From Sphingobacterium paludis (GTDB lineage Bacteria; Bacteroidota; Bacteroidia; Sphingobacteriales; Sphingobacteriaceae), in the NCBI RefSeq assembly GCF_004364125.1, contig NZ_SNZV01000010.1, forward strand, positions 1-64,000: a DNA stretch of 64,000 bases, given 5' to 3'. The position numbers were made by a program, and so were the translations under genes. Position 1 is the stretch's first letter. Each line of letters starts with the position of its first letter. Of this stretch, positions 1-6,822 are shown in pieces. The notes under the pieces were generated by a model that saw nothing but the letters and a program-made list of their open reading frames with translations, did not search any database and had not been told where the DNA came from.

Positions 1-30
1 GGAACGCCCCTTGTATACAGGCTTTTCCAT
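1..30 (-). CDS. 5' end of a gene leaving the window (partial)
   Basis: Only ten codons are inside the window: an ATG at 28-30 on the minus strand reads MEKPVYKGRS and runs off the left edge. The start is supported by a purine-rich GGAG directly before the ATG and by a well-formed Bacteroidota-type promoter about 45 bases upstream (76-107). The fragment is too short to identify. The KGR tripeptide near the N-terminus faintly recalls PA0069-type radical SAM proteins, but that is a guess and not a call. Confidence 0.5.
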   Translation of the reverse strand, partial: MEKPVYKGRS

Positions 31-75
31 CTCCACGTGTTCGCTTTTCAATCGTCCCTCCCTTGCGGAGTGGTG

Positions 76-107
76 CAAAGATAGAACTTTGGCACGATCC
101 CCGCAAA
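76..107 (-). promoter_or_regulatory. Bacteroidota-type promoter firing leftward
   Basis: On the minus strand a TTTG (104-107) is followed after 20 bases by TATCTTTG (76-83). This fits the Bacteroidota housekeeping consensus TTTG-N19-23-TAnnTTTG exactly. Transcription would start near position 69 and give a leader of about 40 bases before the ATG at 30. Confidence 0.6.
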
Positions 108-184
108 CAATCCCCGCTTATTTCCTACCAAAACACCGCAAGACACTGGGGATCTGTGGGATATTTTTCAAAAACCAAAAGCTT

Positions 185-192
185 TACCTTTG
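185..192 (+). promoter_or_regulatory. Candidate -7 box on the plus strand
   Basis: TACCTTTG matches TAnnTTTG, but no convincing -33 TTTG lies at the right distance. No plus-strand gene follows; a hairpin with a T-run begins 15 bases downstream. A transcript from here would be only about 50 bases long. Confidence 0.3.
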
Positions 193-207
193 CTCGGATA
201 AGAATAA

Positions 208-250
208 CGAAAAGACCTAACCAATTATTGTCGTCTTTTCGGATTTTTTT
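208..250. terminator. Intrinsic terminator hairpin
   Basis: CGAAAAGAC (208-216) pairs perfectly with GTCTTTTCG (233-241) across a 16-base loop, and a run of seven T follows on the plus strand (244-250). On the minus strand the downstream sequence is also T-rich, so it may end read-through from the sphingolipid operon before the gene at the left edge. Bases 251-432 hold nothing else I can support. Confidence 0.6.
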
Positions 251-432
251 GTGGGACAGAAAATAATGGCAAGCATAAAATCAATGTGAAAAACGCGCCA
301 TCATCAGGCAGCTTTAACTTTTCTCCAGCGCCACACACTCATAAAGGACGCTTGAGCGGCAACAGTCGAACAACAATCGCCGCAATCTCCGCTTGATTAG
401 AAACAAAAGAAAGCATACTCCCGTCTTTTCAG

Positions 433-472
433 CATGGCATAAAAAATGGAGCCTTTATTAGCTTATGCCATG
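433..472 (-). terminator. 10-bp inverted repeat after the GtrA gene
   Basis: CATGGCATAA (433-442) and TTATGCCATG (463-472) form a perfect 10-bp stem with a 20-base loop, starting 8 bases past the end of the GtrA gene. There is no clear T-run after the stem on the minus strand, so it may stabilise the 3' end rather than terminate. Confidence 0.45.
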
Positions 473-479
473 ATGGGAA

Positions 480-890
480 CTATTTTCTAAAAACCCAATA
501 CTTCTGCATGGTAAAATTAAAGCCCAGCGACACCACCAATTCCAAGATAAGCTTAGAATAAAAAGGGTTCAGGTAAAAATGATCGACCAAAAGATAGATG
601 CCGGAAGATTTGAGTGTAATACTGCCTACTACGACCAGGATAAATTTCCATAACTGGTTGCCTAAAGGCACTGTTTTGCTTTCAAAAGCCCAATATCTGT
701 TGAGAAGAAAATTGACGACAGCGCCTAACGAGCCGCTAACGATATTAGAGCCGTGGGCGGAAAAACCTAAAACCTGCAAGCAAAAAGTATAAATGGCAAA
801 ATCAGCAAGACCACCTAAGAAGGCTGACACTTGTGCTTTACCGAAAGAAAGTATAAAATCACGTTTCGGATAGTTATACTTCGGATTCAT
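480..890 (-). CDS. GtrA-like membrane protein
   Basis: A 136-residue protein with four hydrophobic segments (about residues 14-36, 42-62, 78-100 and 108-130), the layout of the GtrA family. GtrA proteins are small four-helix membrane proteins proposed to move lipid-linked sugars or lipid intermediates across the inner membrane. The near-terminal FNFTMQKYWVFRK and the internal FLLNRYWAFES are the usual aromatic/basic ends of GtrA repeats. It is the last gene of the five-gene sphingolipid-like operon and overlaps the phosphatidyltransferase gene by 17 bases, so translational coupling is likely. The substrate is unknown; from context it could act on a sphingolipid or a headgroup donor. Confidence 0.8.
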   Translation of the reverse strand: MNPKYNYPKRDFILSFGKAQVSAFLGGLADFAIYTFCLQVLGFSAHGSNIVSGSLGAVVNFLLNRYWAFESKTVPLGNQLWKFILVVVGSITLKSSGIYLLVDHFYLNPFYSKLILELVVSLGFNFTMQKYWVFRK

Positions 891-1578
891 GGGCAGGTGT
901 TTTTTCGTTCTTCTTCGCTTTTTCCTCCCAATCTTTCAAGTCACCGAGGTGAAGTAAATTTTTGGTATCCACGCAATTGATGACAAAGAGTATAGCACAA
1001 ATACCTATAACGAGGTAGTTAATGCTGCCTGGAAAAACCACTTCTGCCAGTAGTACCGCACAGAGGACAACCCGAATCTCTGTAGGCCCCATAAGGCCTG
1101 CATCAATGGTATATTTATCGGTAATACGGTACCGGAGCTGCGAGATAATCATGGCCCAACCGTATAGGGAGACCAATGCGAAGCCTGAGTATTTAAAATC
1201 ATCAGGGGCATAAAAAACGTACCCCAAACCGATCATCACGGTACTGATCCAATCCATCACGATATCTAAAGCGAAACCGTACCACTTGCGTGATTTATTT
1301 CTATAGAATGCAATGCGTCCGTCTAATGAATCGCCATACCATTGCACGAAAAACCCAACAATTCCCAATAGCAATAGCGGTCTTGCCACATATTCTGCCA
1401 AAAGGAAGCTTCCTAAAATCATTACGGAACCTACAAAACCTATCGCCGTCAAACCATCTGAAGACACCCATTTTGGAATACGAGGCACGAGGTAGGAAAT
1501 AAATTTCTGCTCGGGGACACTCAGTACATTTGTTCTTTTTCGATCTTCAAAAAGTTTTTTATTAATCTCTTGACTCAT
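874..1578 (-). CDS. CDP-alcohol phosphatidyltransferase family protein
   Basis: An inner-membrane enzyme of the family that transfers a phosphoalcohol from a CDP-linked donor to a lipid or alcohol acceptor. The signature is present at residues 83-109: D83, D86, G87 and A90, then G101, D105 and D109. The usual Arg after the Ala is Phe91, and the span is one residue longer than the textbook pattern. Several hydrophobic helices follow. I chose ATG at 1578 (234 aa); the longer reading from 1605 starts with GTG and would overlap the previous gene. It lies 17 bases after the epimerase and before GtrA. From context it may add the headgroup to ceramide (phosphoethanolamine or phosphoinositol type), but the acceptor cannot be read from sequence. 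Confidence 0.8.
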   Translation of the reverse strand: MSQEINKKLFEDRKRTNVLSVPEQKFISYLVPRIPKWVSSDGLTAIGFVGSVMILGSFLLAEYVARPLLLLGIVGFFVQWYGDSLDGRIAFYRNKSRKWYGFALDIVMDWISTVMIGLGYVFYAPDDFKYSGFALVSLYGWAMIISQLRYRITDKYTIDAGLMGPTEIRVVLCAVLLAEVVFPGSINYLVIGICAILFVINCVDTKNLLHLGDLKDWEEKAKKNEKTPAHESEV

Positions 1579-1595
1579 GGGGATGGGGACTTTGT

Positions 1596-2588
1596 TTAAA
1601 ACCACTTATTATCTTTGTACCAAAGTAAACTTTCTCGCAGTCCTTCGGCCAAATCGTATTTTGGTTGATAATGTAAAATATGCTTTGCTTTGGAGATATC
1701 ACAGCTCCAATTTTGTGCGGTAAGCTCGCCTAGCCTTTCGGGATAGATCACCGGGGTTTTTGTTGAATTTCGAAATATCCATGCAGACAATTGGGCAGCA
1801 CGTTTTACAAGTGCGTATGGCACATGCAGTCGAACCAGCTTTTTGGTAAACGTTTGTTTGAAAATTTCAGCCATCGCGTAGCGAGAATAGACATGACCAT
1901 CGGTGATGTTGAAAGATGCTGAAACAGGCTGTGGAGCCGTACACGCATTCAACAAAACCTGAATAAGGTCTTTCACATATACGAATGATAGTTTCTGAGG
2001 TGCACGACCAATGTAAGCGTCAAGTCCTTTATTCATCGTATCAAAAAGGATAAACAAGTCTTTTTCCCGAGGGCCGTATACAGCGGTAGGTCTGATGATC
2101 GAGATTGGCTTATCCGTAAACTTCTGTTTGATCATTTCTTCGGCGGCTCGCTTACTGCGGCCATAAAGCGTCACAGGTCTGTAATCGGCATCGTCAGTTA
2201 TATCCTCGTCATTATAGCCAACGGGACCTATCGCGGCCAAGCTGCTCACAAACACAAAGCGCTGTGGAGGGACGCTACATCCGAATGCGGCACCCAGCAA
2301 GCGTTCTGTAAGCGCGACGTTGGCAGCCATGATGTGCGATTCCGATTTTGCTTTTGTCATCGCGGCTGCATGAATAACGTAGTCGTAGCGTTCGGTTTCA
2401 AAAAAGCTGCTTAGTTTGTCAGGCGCTAAATCGATGTCATGAAATTTATATACGTAGGGTTTTATAGAAGAGATATCACTTGATTTTCTAACAGCAGCGT
2501 GCACTTCATACCCCTCTTTGCTAGCGAGCTCTACGAGGTGAGAGCCAACAAAACCACTTGCTCCTGTTACTAAAAGTTTCATTTTCAT
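1596..2588 (-). CDS. NAD-dependent epimerase/dehydratase, candidate 3-ketosphinganine reductase
   Basis: An extended short-chain dehydrogenase of 330 residues. It has the nucleotide-binding TGASGFVG at residues 8-15, catalytic S116 and the Y142-x3-K146 pair (YGRSK). In Caulobacter crescentus the ceramide reductase CerR belongs to this family and sits near serine palmitoyltransferase. The same neighbours here, with a 4-base ATGA overlap to the GNAT gene that itself overlaps spt, make reduction of 3-ketosphinganine or oxidised ceramide the most economical role. This is inference; a sugar-nucleotide epimerase cannot be excluded from sequence alone. Confidence 0.75.
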   Translation of the reverse strand: MKMKLLVTGASGFVGSHLVELASKEGYEVHAAVRKSSDISSIKPYVYKFHDIDLAPDKLSSFFETERYDYVIHAAAMTKAKSESHIMAANVALTERLLGAAFGCSVPPQRFVFVSSLAAIGPVGYNDEDITDDADYRPVTLYGRSKRAAEEMIKQKFTDKPISIIRPTAVYGPREKDLFILFDTMNKGLDAYIGRAPQKLSFVYVKDLIQVLLNACTAPQPVSASFNITDGHVYSRYAMAEIFKQTFTKKLVRLHVPYALVKRAAQLSAWIFRNSTKTPVIYPERLGELTAQNWSCDISKAKHILHYQPKYDLAEGLRESLLWYKDNKWF

Positions 2589-3715
2589 ACGGCTTTATCG
2601 TACAGACGATAACGCTTATAAAGATCAGCGTTAATCTGTTCTATCGCATGGTTCATCATATAATTATGATCTAGCATCCACGAACATTCCGCGGCAACTA
2701 TGCCAGATGGAATAGCGTTCTTTATAATTCGTCCGTACAAACAAGCTTCAATACCGAGCTTCCGATAATTCTCCAGCACACCCAACATTAACACGCGAAC
2801 GGTCTTAATCTTTTTCAAACCAAAAAGCAGTTTAAAAATACCAAAAGGCAATAATCTTCCGCGTTTAATTTTAATTAAGACTTCATTGACATTGGGCACG
2901 CCTAGCGAAAAACCAACCAATTCTCCATTTTTCTCCGCCACGATACAATACTTTGGATCGACAATCATTTTCAGGTCTTTCGCGGTATGATGAAACTCTT
3001 CGTCCGTCATCGGAACGAAACCTAAGTTTTTGTCCCAAGCTTTGTTGTAAATTGCTTTTATCTTTTTTGCTTCGTTATCGAAATCTTTTAGATTGATTTG
3101 CCGTAGTGTAATGCCAGACCGCCTCAAGCGCTCTTCCAACCGATCCAACAGCATGACCGAACGCCGGCTAGCTGTTTCCGTCGTTACCAAATAAGCGCGT
3201 AAATCCACCTTATTGTTGAATCCTGCGTTTTTTATGAGGTCGATGTAATAGGGCGGGTTGTAGGGCATCATGGCCATCGGCGGCCGATCAAAACCATCAA
3301 CAAGCAGGCCGCAAGTATCATTTGTTGTCAAATTAATTGGCCCAACAATGTTGTTTCCACCTCTTTCTTTTACCCAAGCTGTCGCCGTATTCAAAAGTTT
3401 ATCAGCGACCTCTTGGTCGTTTACACTTTCAAAAAAGCCAAACTGGCCTTCGGAGACGTTGTTGAACGCATTATGATTTGCATTCCAAATGGCCAATATA
3501 CGTCCTACAAGACGATCTTGCTTATAGGCCAGAAATGCTTGCGCAGATGAGTGCTTATAAAAAGGGTGCTTGGTAGGCGTCAGTAGATCCTGCTGCCCAA
3601 GAAACAGCTCTGGCACATAATTCGGATCATGTGCATAGAGATCATGCGGCAGATCAATAAAAGCAGCAAGTTGCTTTTTGGTTTCAACAGGAACAATCGT
3701 GACCATGTTACTCAT
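2585..3715 (-). CDS. GNAT-like acyltransferase, candidate bacterial ceramide synthase
   Basis: A 376-residue soluble protein without signal peptide. The C-terminal half has the beta-strand and helix rhythm of GCN5-related N-acetyltransferases: VGFSLGVPNVNE, then a strand-rich GVLENYRKLGIEACLYGRII stretch. The conserved ending around SWMLDHNYMMNHAIE is typical of a family often annotated only as hypothetical or GNAT in Bacteroidota. The gene overlaps spt by 8 bases and the reductase gene by 4. In Caulobacter the bacterial ceramide synthase bCerS is a GNAT-like protein encoded near spt, so N-acylation of sphinganine is the working hypothesis. Family membership is fairly firm; the ceramide role is inferred from position. 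Confidence 0.7.
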   Translation of the reverse strand: MSNMVTIVPVETKKQLAAFIDLPHDLYAHDPNYVPELFLGQQDLLTPTKHPFYKHSSAQAFLAYKQDRLVGRILAIWNANHNAFNNVSEGQFGFFESVNDQEVADKLLNTATAWVKERGGNNIVGPINLTTNDTCGLLVDGFDRPPMAMMPYNPPYYIDLIKNAGFNNKVDLRAYLVTTETASRRSVMLLDRLEERLRRSGITLRQINLKDFDNEAKKIKAIYNKAWDKNLGFVPMTDEEFHHTAKDLKMIVDPKYCIVAEKNGELVGFSLGVPNVNEVLIKIKRGRLLPFGIFKLLFGLKKIKTVRVLMLGVLENYRKLGIEACLYGRIIKNAIPSGIVAAECSWMLDHNYMMNHAIEQINADLYKRYRLYDKAV

Positions 3716-4919
3716 TCATAAAAGATTCGACTTCCACCGTTTTGAAAACTTTGGCCATTTTGTCCACAGCTTCATCAATCTGATCGAATGTATGTGTTGC
3801 CATCAAGGAGAACCTGATCAACGATTCCTCGGCTGGAACTGCAGGTGCTACCACCGGGTTTACGAAAACACCGCTATCTTGAAGCATCTTCGTAACATAA
3901 TATGTCTTATCGTTATTGCGTACAAAAATTGGAAGAATCGGACTTTCTGTAGACCCCAAATCGAATCCATTGTCCAACAACAACTTTTTAGCGTAGTTGG
4001 TGTTCGCCCACAAACGTTCGATATGCTCCGGCTCTGTCTGGATAATTTCTAATGCTTTTAACGTAGAAGCTACAGAAGCCGGTGTCATACTCGCGCTGAA
4101 CATAAGCGAACGCGCACGGTGTTTTAAATACTCTATGGTTTGTGCATCTGCTGCGACGAAACCGCCTAAAGAGGCAAGAGACTTACTAAATGTCCCCATG
4201 ATTAAGTCTACATTATCCGTAAGACCGAAGTGTGAGGACGTACCTGCACCTCTATCTCCGATGACACCTAAGCTGTGTGCATCATCACATAAAATTGCAG
4301 CATCATATTCTTCCGCAATAGCCACCATCGCCGGAAGATTTACGATATCACCTTCCATACTGAATATCCCATCCGTTGCTATCAACTTCAAGCTATCTTC
4401 TGGTAATCTTGCTATTTTTGCACGCAAATCTTCCATATCATTGTGTGCATACTTGATCACTTTGGAAAAGGACAATCGGCTTCCGTCTATTATGGATGCG
4501 TGATTACGCTCATCCAAAAGGATATAGTCATTGCGACCTGTCAGACAGGATAGCGGACCTAAATTCGATTGAAAACCCGTACTAAAAAGGATCGCAGCTT
4601 CTTTACCTACATAGCTAGCTAGTCGCTCTTCGAGTTCAACATGAATATCAAGCGTACCATTCAAAAACCGAGAGCCGGCGCAACCTGTGCCATACTTCGC
4701 GAGGGCTTGTTGTGCAGCTTCGATGATTCGAACATCTGTTGTTAGTCCTAAATACGAGTTTGAGCCGAACATCAACACGCGTTTCCCATCTATGATAACC
4801 TCGGTATCCTGTTTAGACTGAATGGGTCTAAAATAAGCATATAGATTATTAGACTTGATGGGCTCCAGTTCACTTTGTAGGAACTTCGATGTTCTTTCAC
4901 TTAACTTTCCCTTGCTCAT
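3708..4919 (-). CDS. spt: Serine palmitoyltransferase (alpha-oxoamine synthase)
   Basis: A PLP enzyme that condenses L-serine with palmitoyl-CoA to 3-ketosphinganine, the first step of sphingolipid synthesis. At 403 residues it has the expected length. Key residues are visible: His140 that stacks on PLP, the D212-D213-A-H215 motif, and the Schiff-base Lys246 in GTFSKSLASLGG. Long stretches, including the N-terminal YAYFRPIQSKQDTE region, agree with my recollection of the Sphingobacterium multivorum enzyme, which separates it from the related KBL and BioF enzymes. It is the first gene of the operon and its stop overlaps the next start, so the following genes are probably co-translated. Confidence 0.93.
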   Translation of the reverse strand: MSKGKLSERTSKFLQSELEPIKSNNLYAYFRPIQSKQDTEVIIDGKRVLMFGSNSYLGLTTDVRIIEAAQQALAKYGTGCAGSRFLNGTLDIHVELEERLASYVGKEAAILFSTGFQSNLGPLSCLTGRNDYILLDERNHASIIDGSRLSFSKVIKYAHNDMEDLRAKIARLPEDSLKLIATDGIFSMEGDIVNLPAMVAIAEEYDAAILCDDAHSLGVIGDRGAGTSSHFGLTDNVDLIMGTFSKSLASLGGFVAADAQTIEYLKHRARSLMFSASMTPASVASTLKALEIIQTEPEHIERLWANTNYAKKLLLDNGFDLGSTESPILPIFVRNNDKTYYVTKMLQDSGVFVNPVVAPAVPAEESLIRFSLMATHTFDQIDEAVDKMAKVFKTVEVESFMNE

Positions 4920-4998
4920 GCTGTAGGTATTCTATTTATTGTGATATAATTTCATTAATGAAAGCTGACTTAACTTTTGACTTTCACGTATTAATCGT

Positions 4999-5030
4999 CA
5001 AAAATATAATTATAAACAAAAATATACAAT
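4999..5030 (-). promoter_or_regulatory. Candidate promoter of the spt operon
   Basis: On the minus strand TATTTTTG (4999-5006) matches the -7 consensus, with ATTG (5027-5030) 20 bases upstream as a three-of-four -33 match. A second TATTTTTG sits at 5017-5024. The 5' leader would be about 75 bases. The rest of the divergent region 4920-5273 is AT-rich without other clear signals. Confidence 0.4.
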
Positions 5031-5225
5031 TTAAAATTTTTAATGATGCCAACTGTCCATAAGATTATCTGGATTAGCGATTAAAAATAAATATTGTATA
5101 CATTCAGCCTAAAAAAAACCGCTGCAAACATACGAAACTCGATTGACTTAACCACATCTAAAAACCATATGAATATCATAAAATTAAATTATTGTTAAGA
5201 GATTAACAACAGTTTGCAATTAAAA

Positions 5226-5256
5226 TTTCGACCGAAGCTTAATTTCACTATTTTTG
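5226..5256 (+). promoter_or_regulatory. Candidate smpB promoter
   Basis: TATTTTTG (5249-5256) is preceded after 19 bases by TTTC (5226-5229), one mismatch from the -33 TTTG. The transcript would begin near 5263, leaving about 10 bases before the chosen ATG at 5274. This supports that ATG over the in-frame non-ATG start further upstream. Confidence 0.5.
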
Positions 5257-5273
5257 CTGTTTGCAAGGATAAA

Positions 5274-5729
5274 ATGGGCATATCAGGAAATATTAATATT
5301 AAAAACAAACGCGCTTCTTTTGAGTATCATTTATTGGATAGGTATACTGCGGGTATTCGCTTGCTGGGTACTGAAATCAAATCTATTCGGGAGGCCAAAG
5401 CCAATATCAACGATAGCTTTTGCAGTTTCCTTGACGATGGCTTGTATATCCGCAATATGCATATTGCAGAATATTCATTTGGTTCATTTTATAACCACGA
5501 GGCAAAGAGAGACCGGCAATTATTACTGACCAAACGCGAGCTAAAGAAGCTGAAGGAGAAAGGGGAAGAAAAGGGTTTCACCATTGTTCCGCTGCGAATT
5601 TTCATTAGTGAACGCGGATTTGCAAAAGTGGAGATTGCTTTAGCACAAGGAAAGAAAGATTTTGACAAGCGCGAAACGATCAAGGAAAGAGAAAGCAAAC
5701 GGGAGCTTGATCGGGTGATGAAATATTAA
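5274..5729 (+). CDS. smpB: SsrA-binding protein SmpB
   Basis: SmpB binds tmRNA and guides it to stalled ribosomes for trans-translation. The start at 5274 gives 151 residues, the usual length. Visible hallmarks are the early NKRASFEYHLLDRYTAGI strand, the LLGTEIKSIREAKANINDSF core, the Y-F-N-H-E-A-K-R-D loop and a lysine/arginine-rich C-terminal tail ending in ELDRVMKY that enters the ribosome. An in-frame upstream extension to 5214 exists but lies over the promoter, so I rejected it. The gene is monocistronic and converges with the AraC gene 13 bases away. Confidence 0.95.
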   Translation: MGISGNINIKNKRASFEYHLLDRYTAGIRLLGTEIKSIREAKANINDSFCSFLDDGLYIRNMHIAEYSFGSFYNHEAKRDRQLLLTKRELKKLKEKGEEKGFTIVPLRIFISERGFAKVEIALAQGKKDFDKRETIKERESKRELDRVMKY

Positions 5730-5742
5730 TGCTATGCTGCAA

Positions 5743-6651
5743 TTATGGCTGCATGTATTGCCCCGGCGTTACCCCTTCCCGTTGTTTGAAAAGCCGGATA
5801 AAATAGTTGACATCAGAGAATCCAGCACCAAAACAGGCTTCTTTCACACTATTAACTTCCTTTAACAATTTCTTTGCGTATTGAATGCGCATGCGGATAA
5901 CAAATTCCATAGGGCTTACGCCCAATTCGTTTCTGAAAAACCTAGACAGCGCACTTTTACTCATCCCAACCTTCGCCGATATTTTATCAACGGAAAGCTT
6001 CTCGGTGAGGTTTTCGAGAATATACTGCTTCACCCCGTAGAAAGCGGAATCATCCTGACCAACCGTAGTTTCCTCCAAAACGAGTAGACCCTGCATCTGC
6101 ATAATACGAATCATAAGCTCCTTCAAGACAAGGTCGGCAATAGCCTCTTTATGCAAATCACCACTTAGGCTTACCTGAAAAAGTTTGTTCGTCAATCGCG
6201 CCAGCTCCTCGCTATTTGAAAAATGGAATTTATCCAGTTGGAAGCGCCAGTTGCTAGCTTTACCATCCTTTGGATAAAACTCATTGAGGTAGTTGACGAC
6301 CTCCTTAATTTTCGCGCCATCAACGGTGATGGCGGTGCATTGTGTAGGCGCCTCCAGTCGAGCATCGGGAAAGTCAATCTGCATTTTGGTGTACGCAGGA
6401 AGCAAAAGGGTTTCGCCAGGAAAGTAATCAAATGATACCTTTTCCTGCAGATGCATTACCTTCTTTCCTTCGATCATATTGATGATCACCAAGTCATCGA
6501 ATTCCAGTGGCACCAGCGCACTCGCTTCGTATGTTTCGAACACATTAAGTTCATAATGCGGCAATGTGTAGGCTCGACGGTTTTCTACCAAGGTTGTTAA
6601 CTCCTCGCTACGGGACAAGGGAAGCATTTTTAACGAATGGTTTTTAGACAT
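5743..6651 (-). CDS. AraC-family transcriptional regulator
   Basis: About 302 residues. The first two thirds form a cupin-like sensing domain, and the last 100 residues hold two helix-turn-helix motifs (SVDKISAKVGMSKSALSRFF and VKEACFGAGFSDVNYFIRLF, with the typical ending KQREGVTPGQY). The start is set at the ATG at 6651 because the longer reading begins with GTG. It is divergent from the aldehyde dehydrogenase gene with 171 bases between, which contain a 9-bp direct repeat suited to an AraC dimer. It is therefore likely the aldehyde- or alcohol-responsive activator of the aldehyde dehydrogenase-DUF779 unit. Confidence 0.9.
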   Translation of the reverse strand: MSKNHSLKMLPLSRSEELTTLVENRRAYTLPHYELNVFETYEASALVPLEFDDLVIINMIEGKKVMHLQEKVSFDYFPGETLLLPAYTKMQIDFPDARLEAPTQCTAITVDGAKIKEVVNYLNEFYPKDGKASNWRFQLDKFHFSNSEELARLTNKLFQVSLSGDLHKEAIADLVLKELMIRIMQMQGLLVLEETTVGQDDSAFYGVKQYILENLTEKLSVDKISAKVGMSKSALSRFFRNELGVSPMEFVIRMRIQYAKKLLKEVNSVKEACFGAGFSDVNYFIRLFKQREGVTPGQYMQP

Positions 6652-6728
6652 GTTACGACCTTTCACTGTTTACGGTTTACAATCAAATTTAGCGATTTCA
6701 AGACCATCTGCAAATCCATACTGTCTGT

Positions 6729-6758
6729 ATAATGCTATTATTTGAGCAGATAATGCTA
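6729..6758 (+). promoter_or_regulatory. Direct repeat, candidate AraC operator
   Basis: ATAATGCTA occurs at 6729-6737 and again at 6750-6758, a 21-bp period equal to two helical turns. That is how AraC-type dimers usually contact DNA. It lies about 20 bases upstream of a -7 box TATATTTG (6780-6787) whose transcript would begin near 6794, 29 bases before the aldehyde dehydrogenase ATG. Confidence 0.5.
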
Positions 6759-6822
6759 CTGTTACAACATGGGGAAGGATATATTTGTTTTGCTAACAAA
6801 ACCACTTTAAAAATTAAGTATC

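Noticed and set aside
11..266. Two overlapping plus-strand open frames at the left edge
   Set aside because: They overlap a strong minus-strand promoter and the start of a minus-strand gene, have no coding character and cross the terminator hairpin.
5017..5024. Second TATTTTTG box upstream of spt as a separate promoter
   Set aside because: AT-rich context makes such boxes frequent by chance; no -33 partner at a suitable distance was found.
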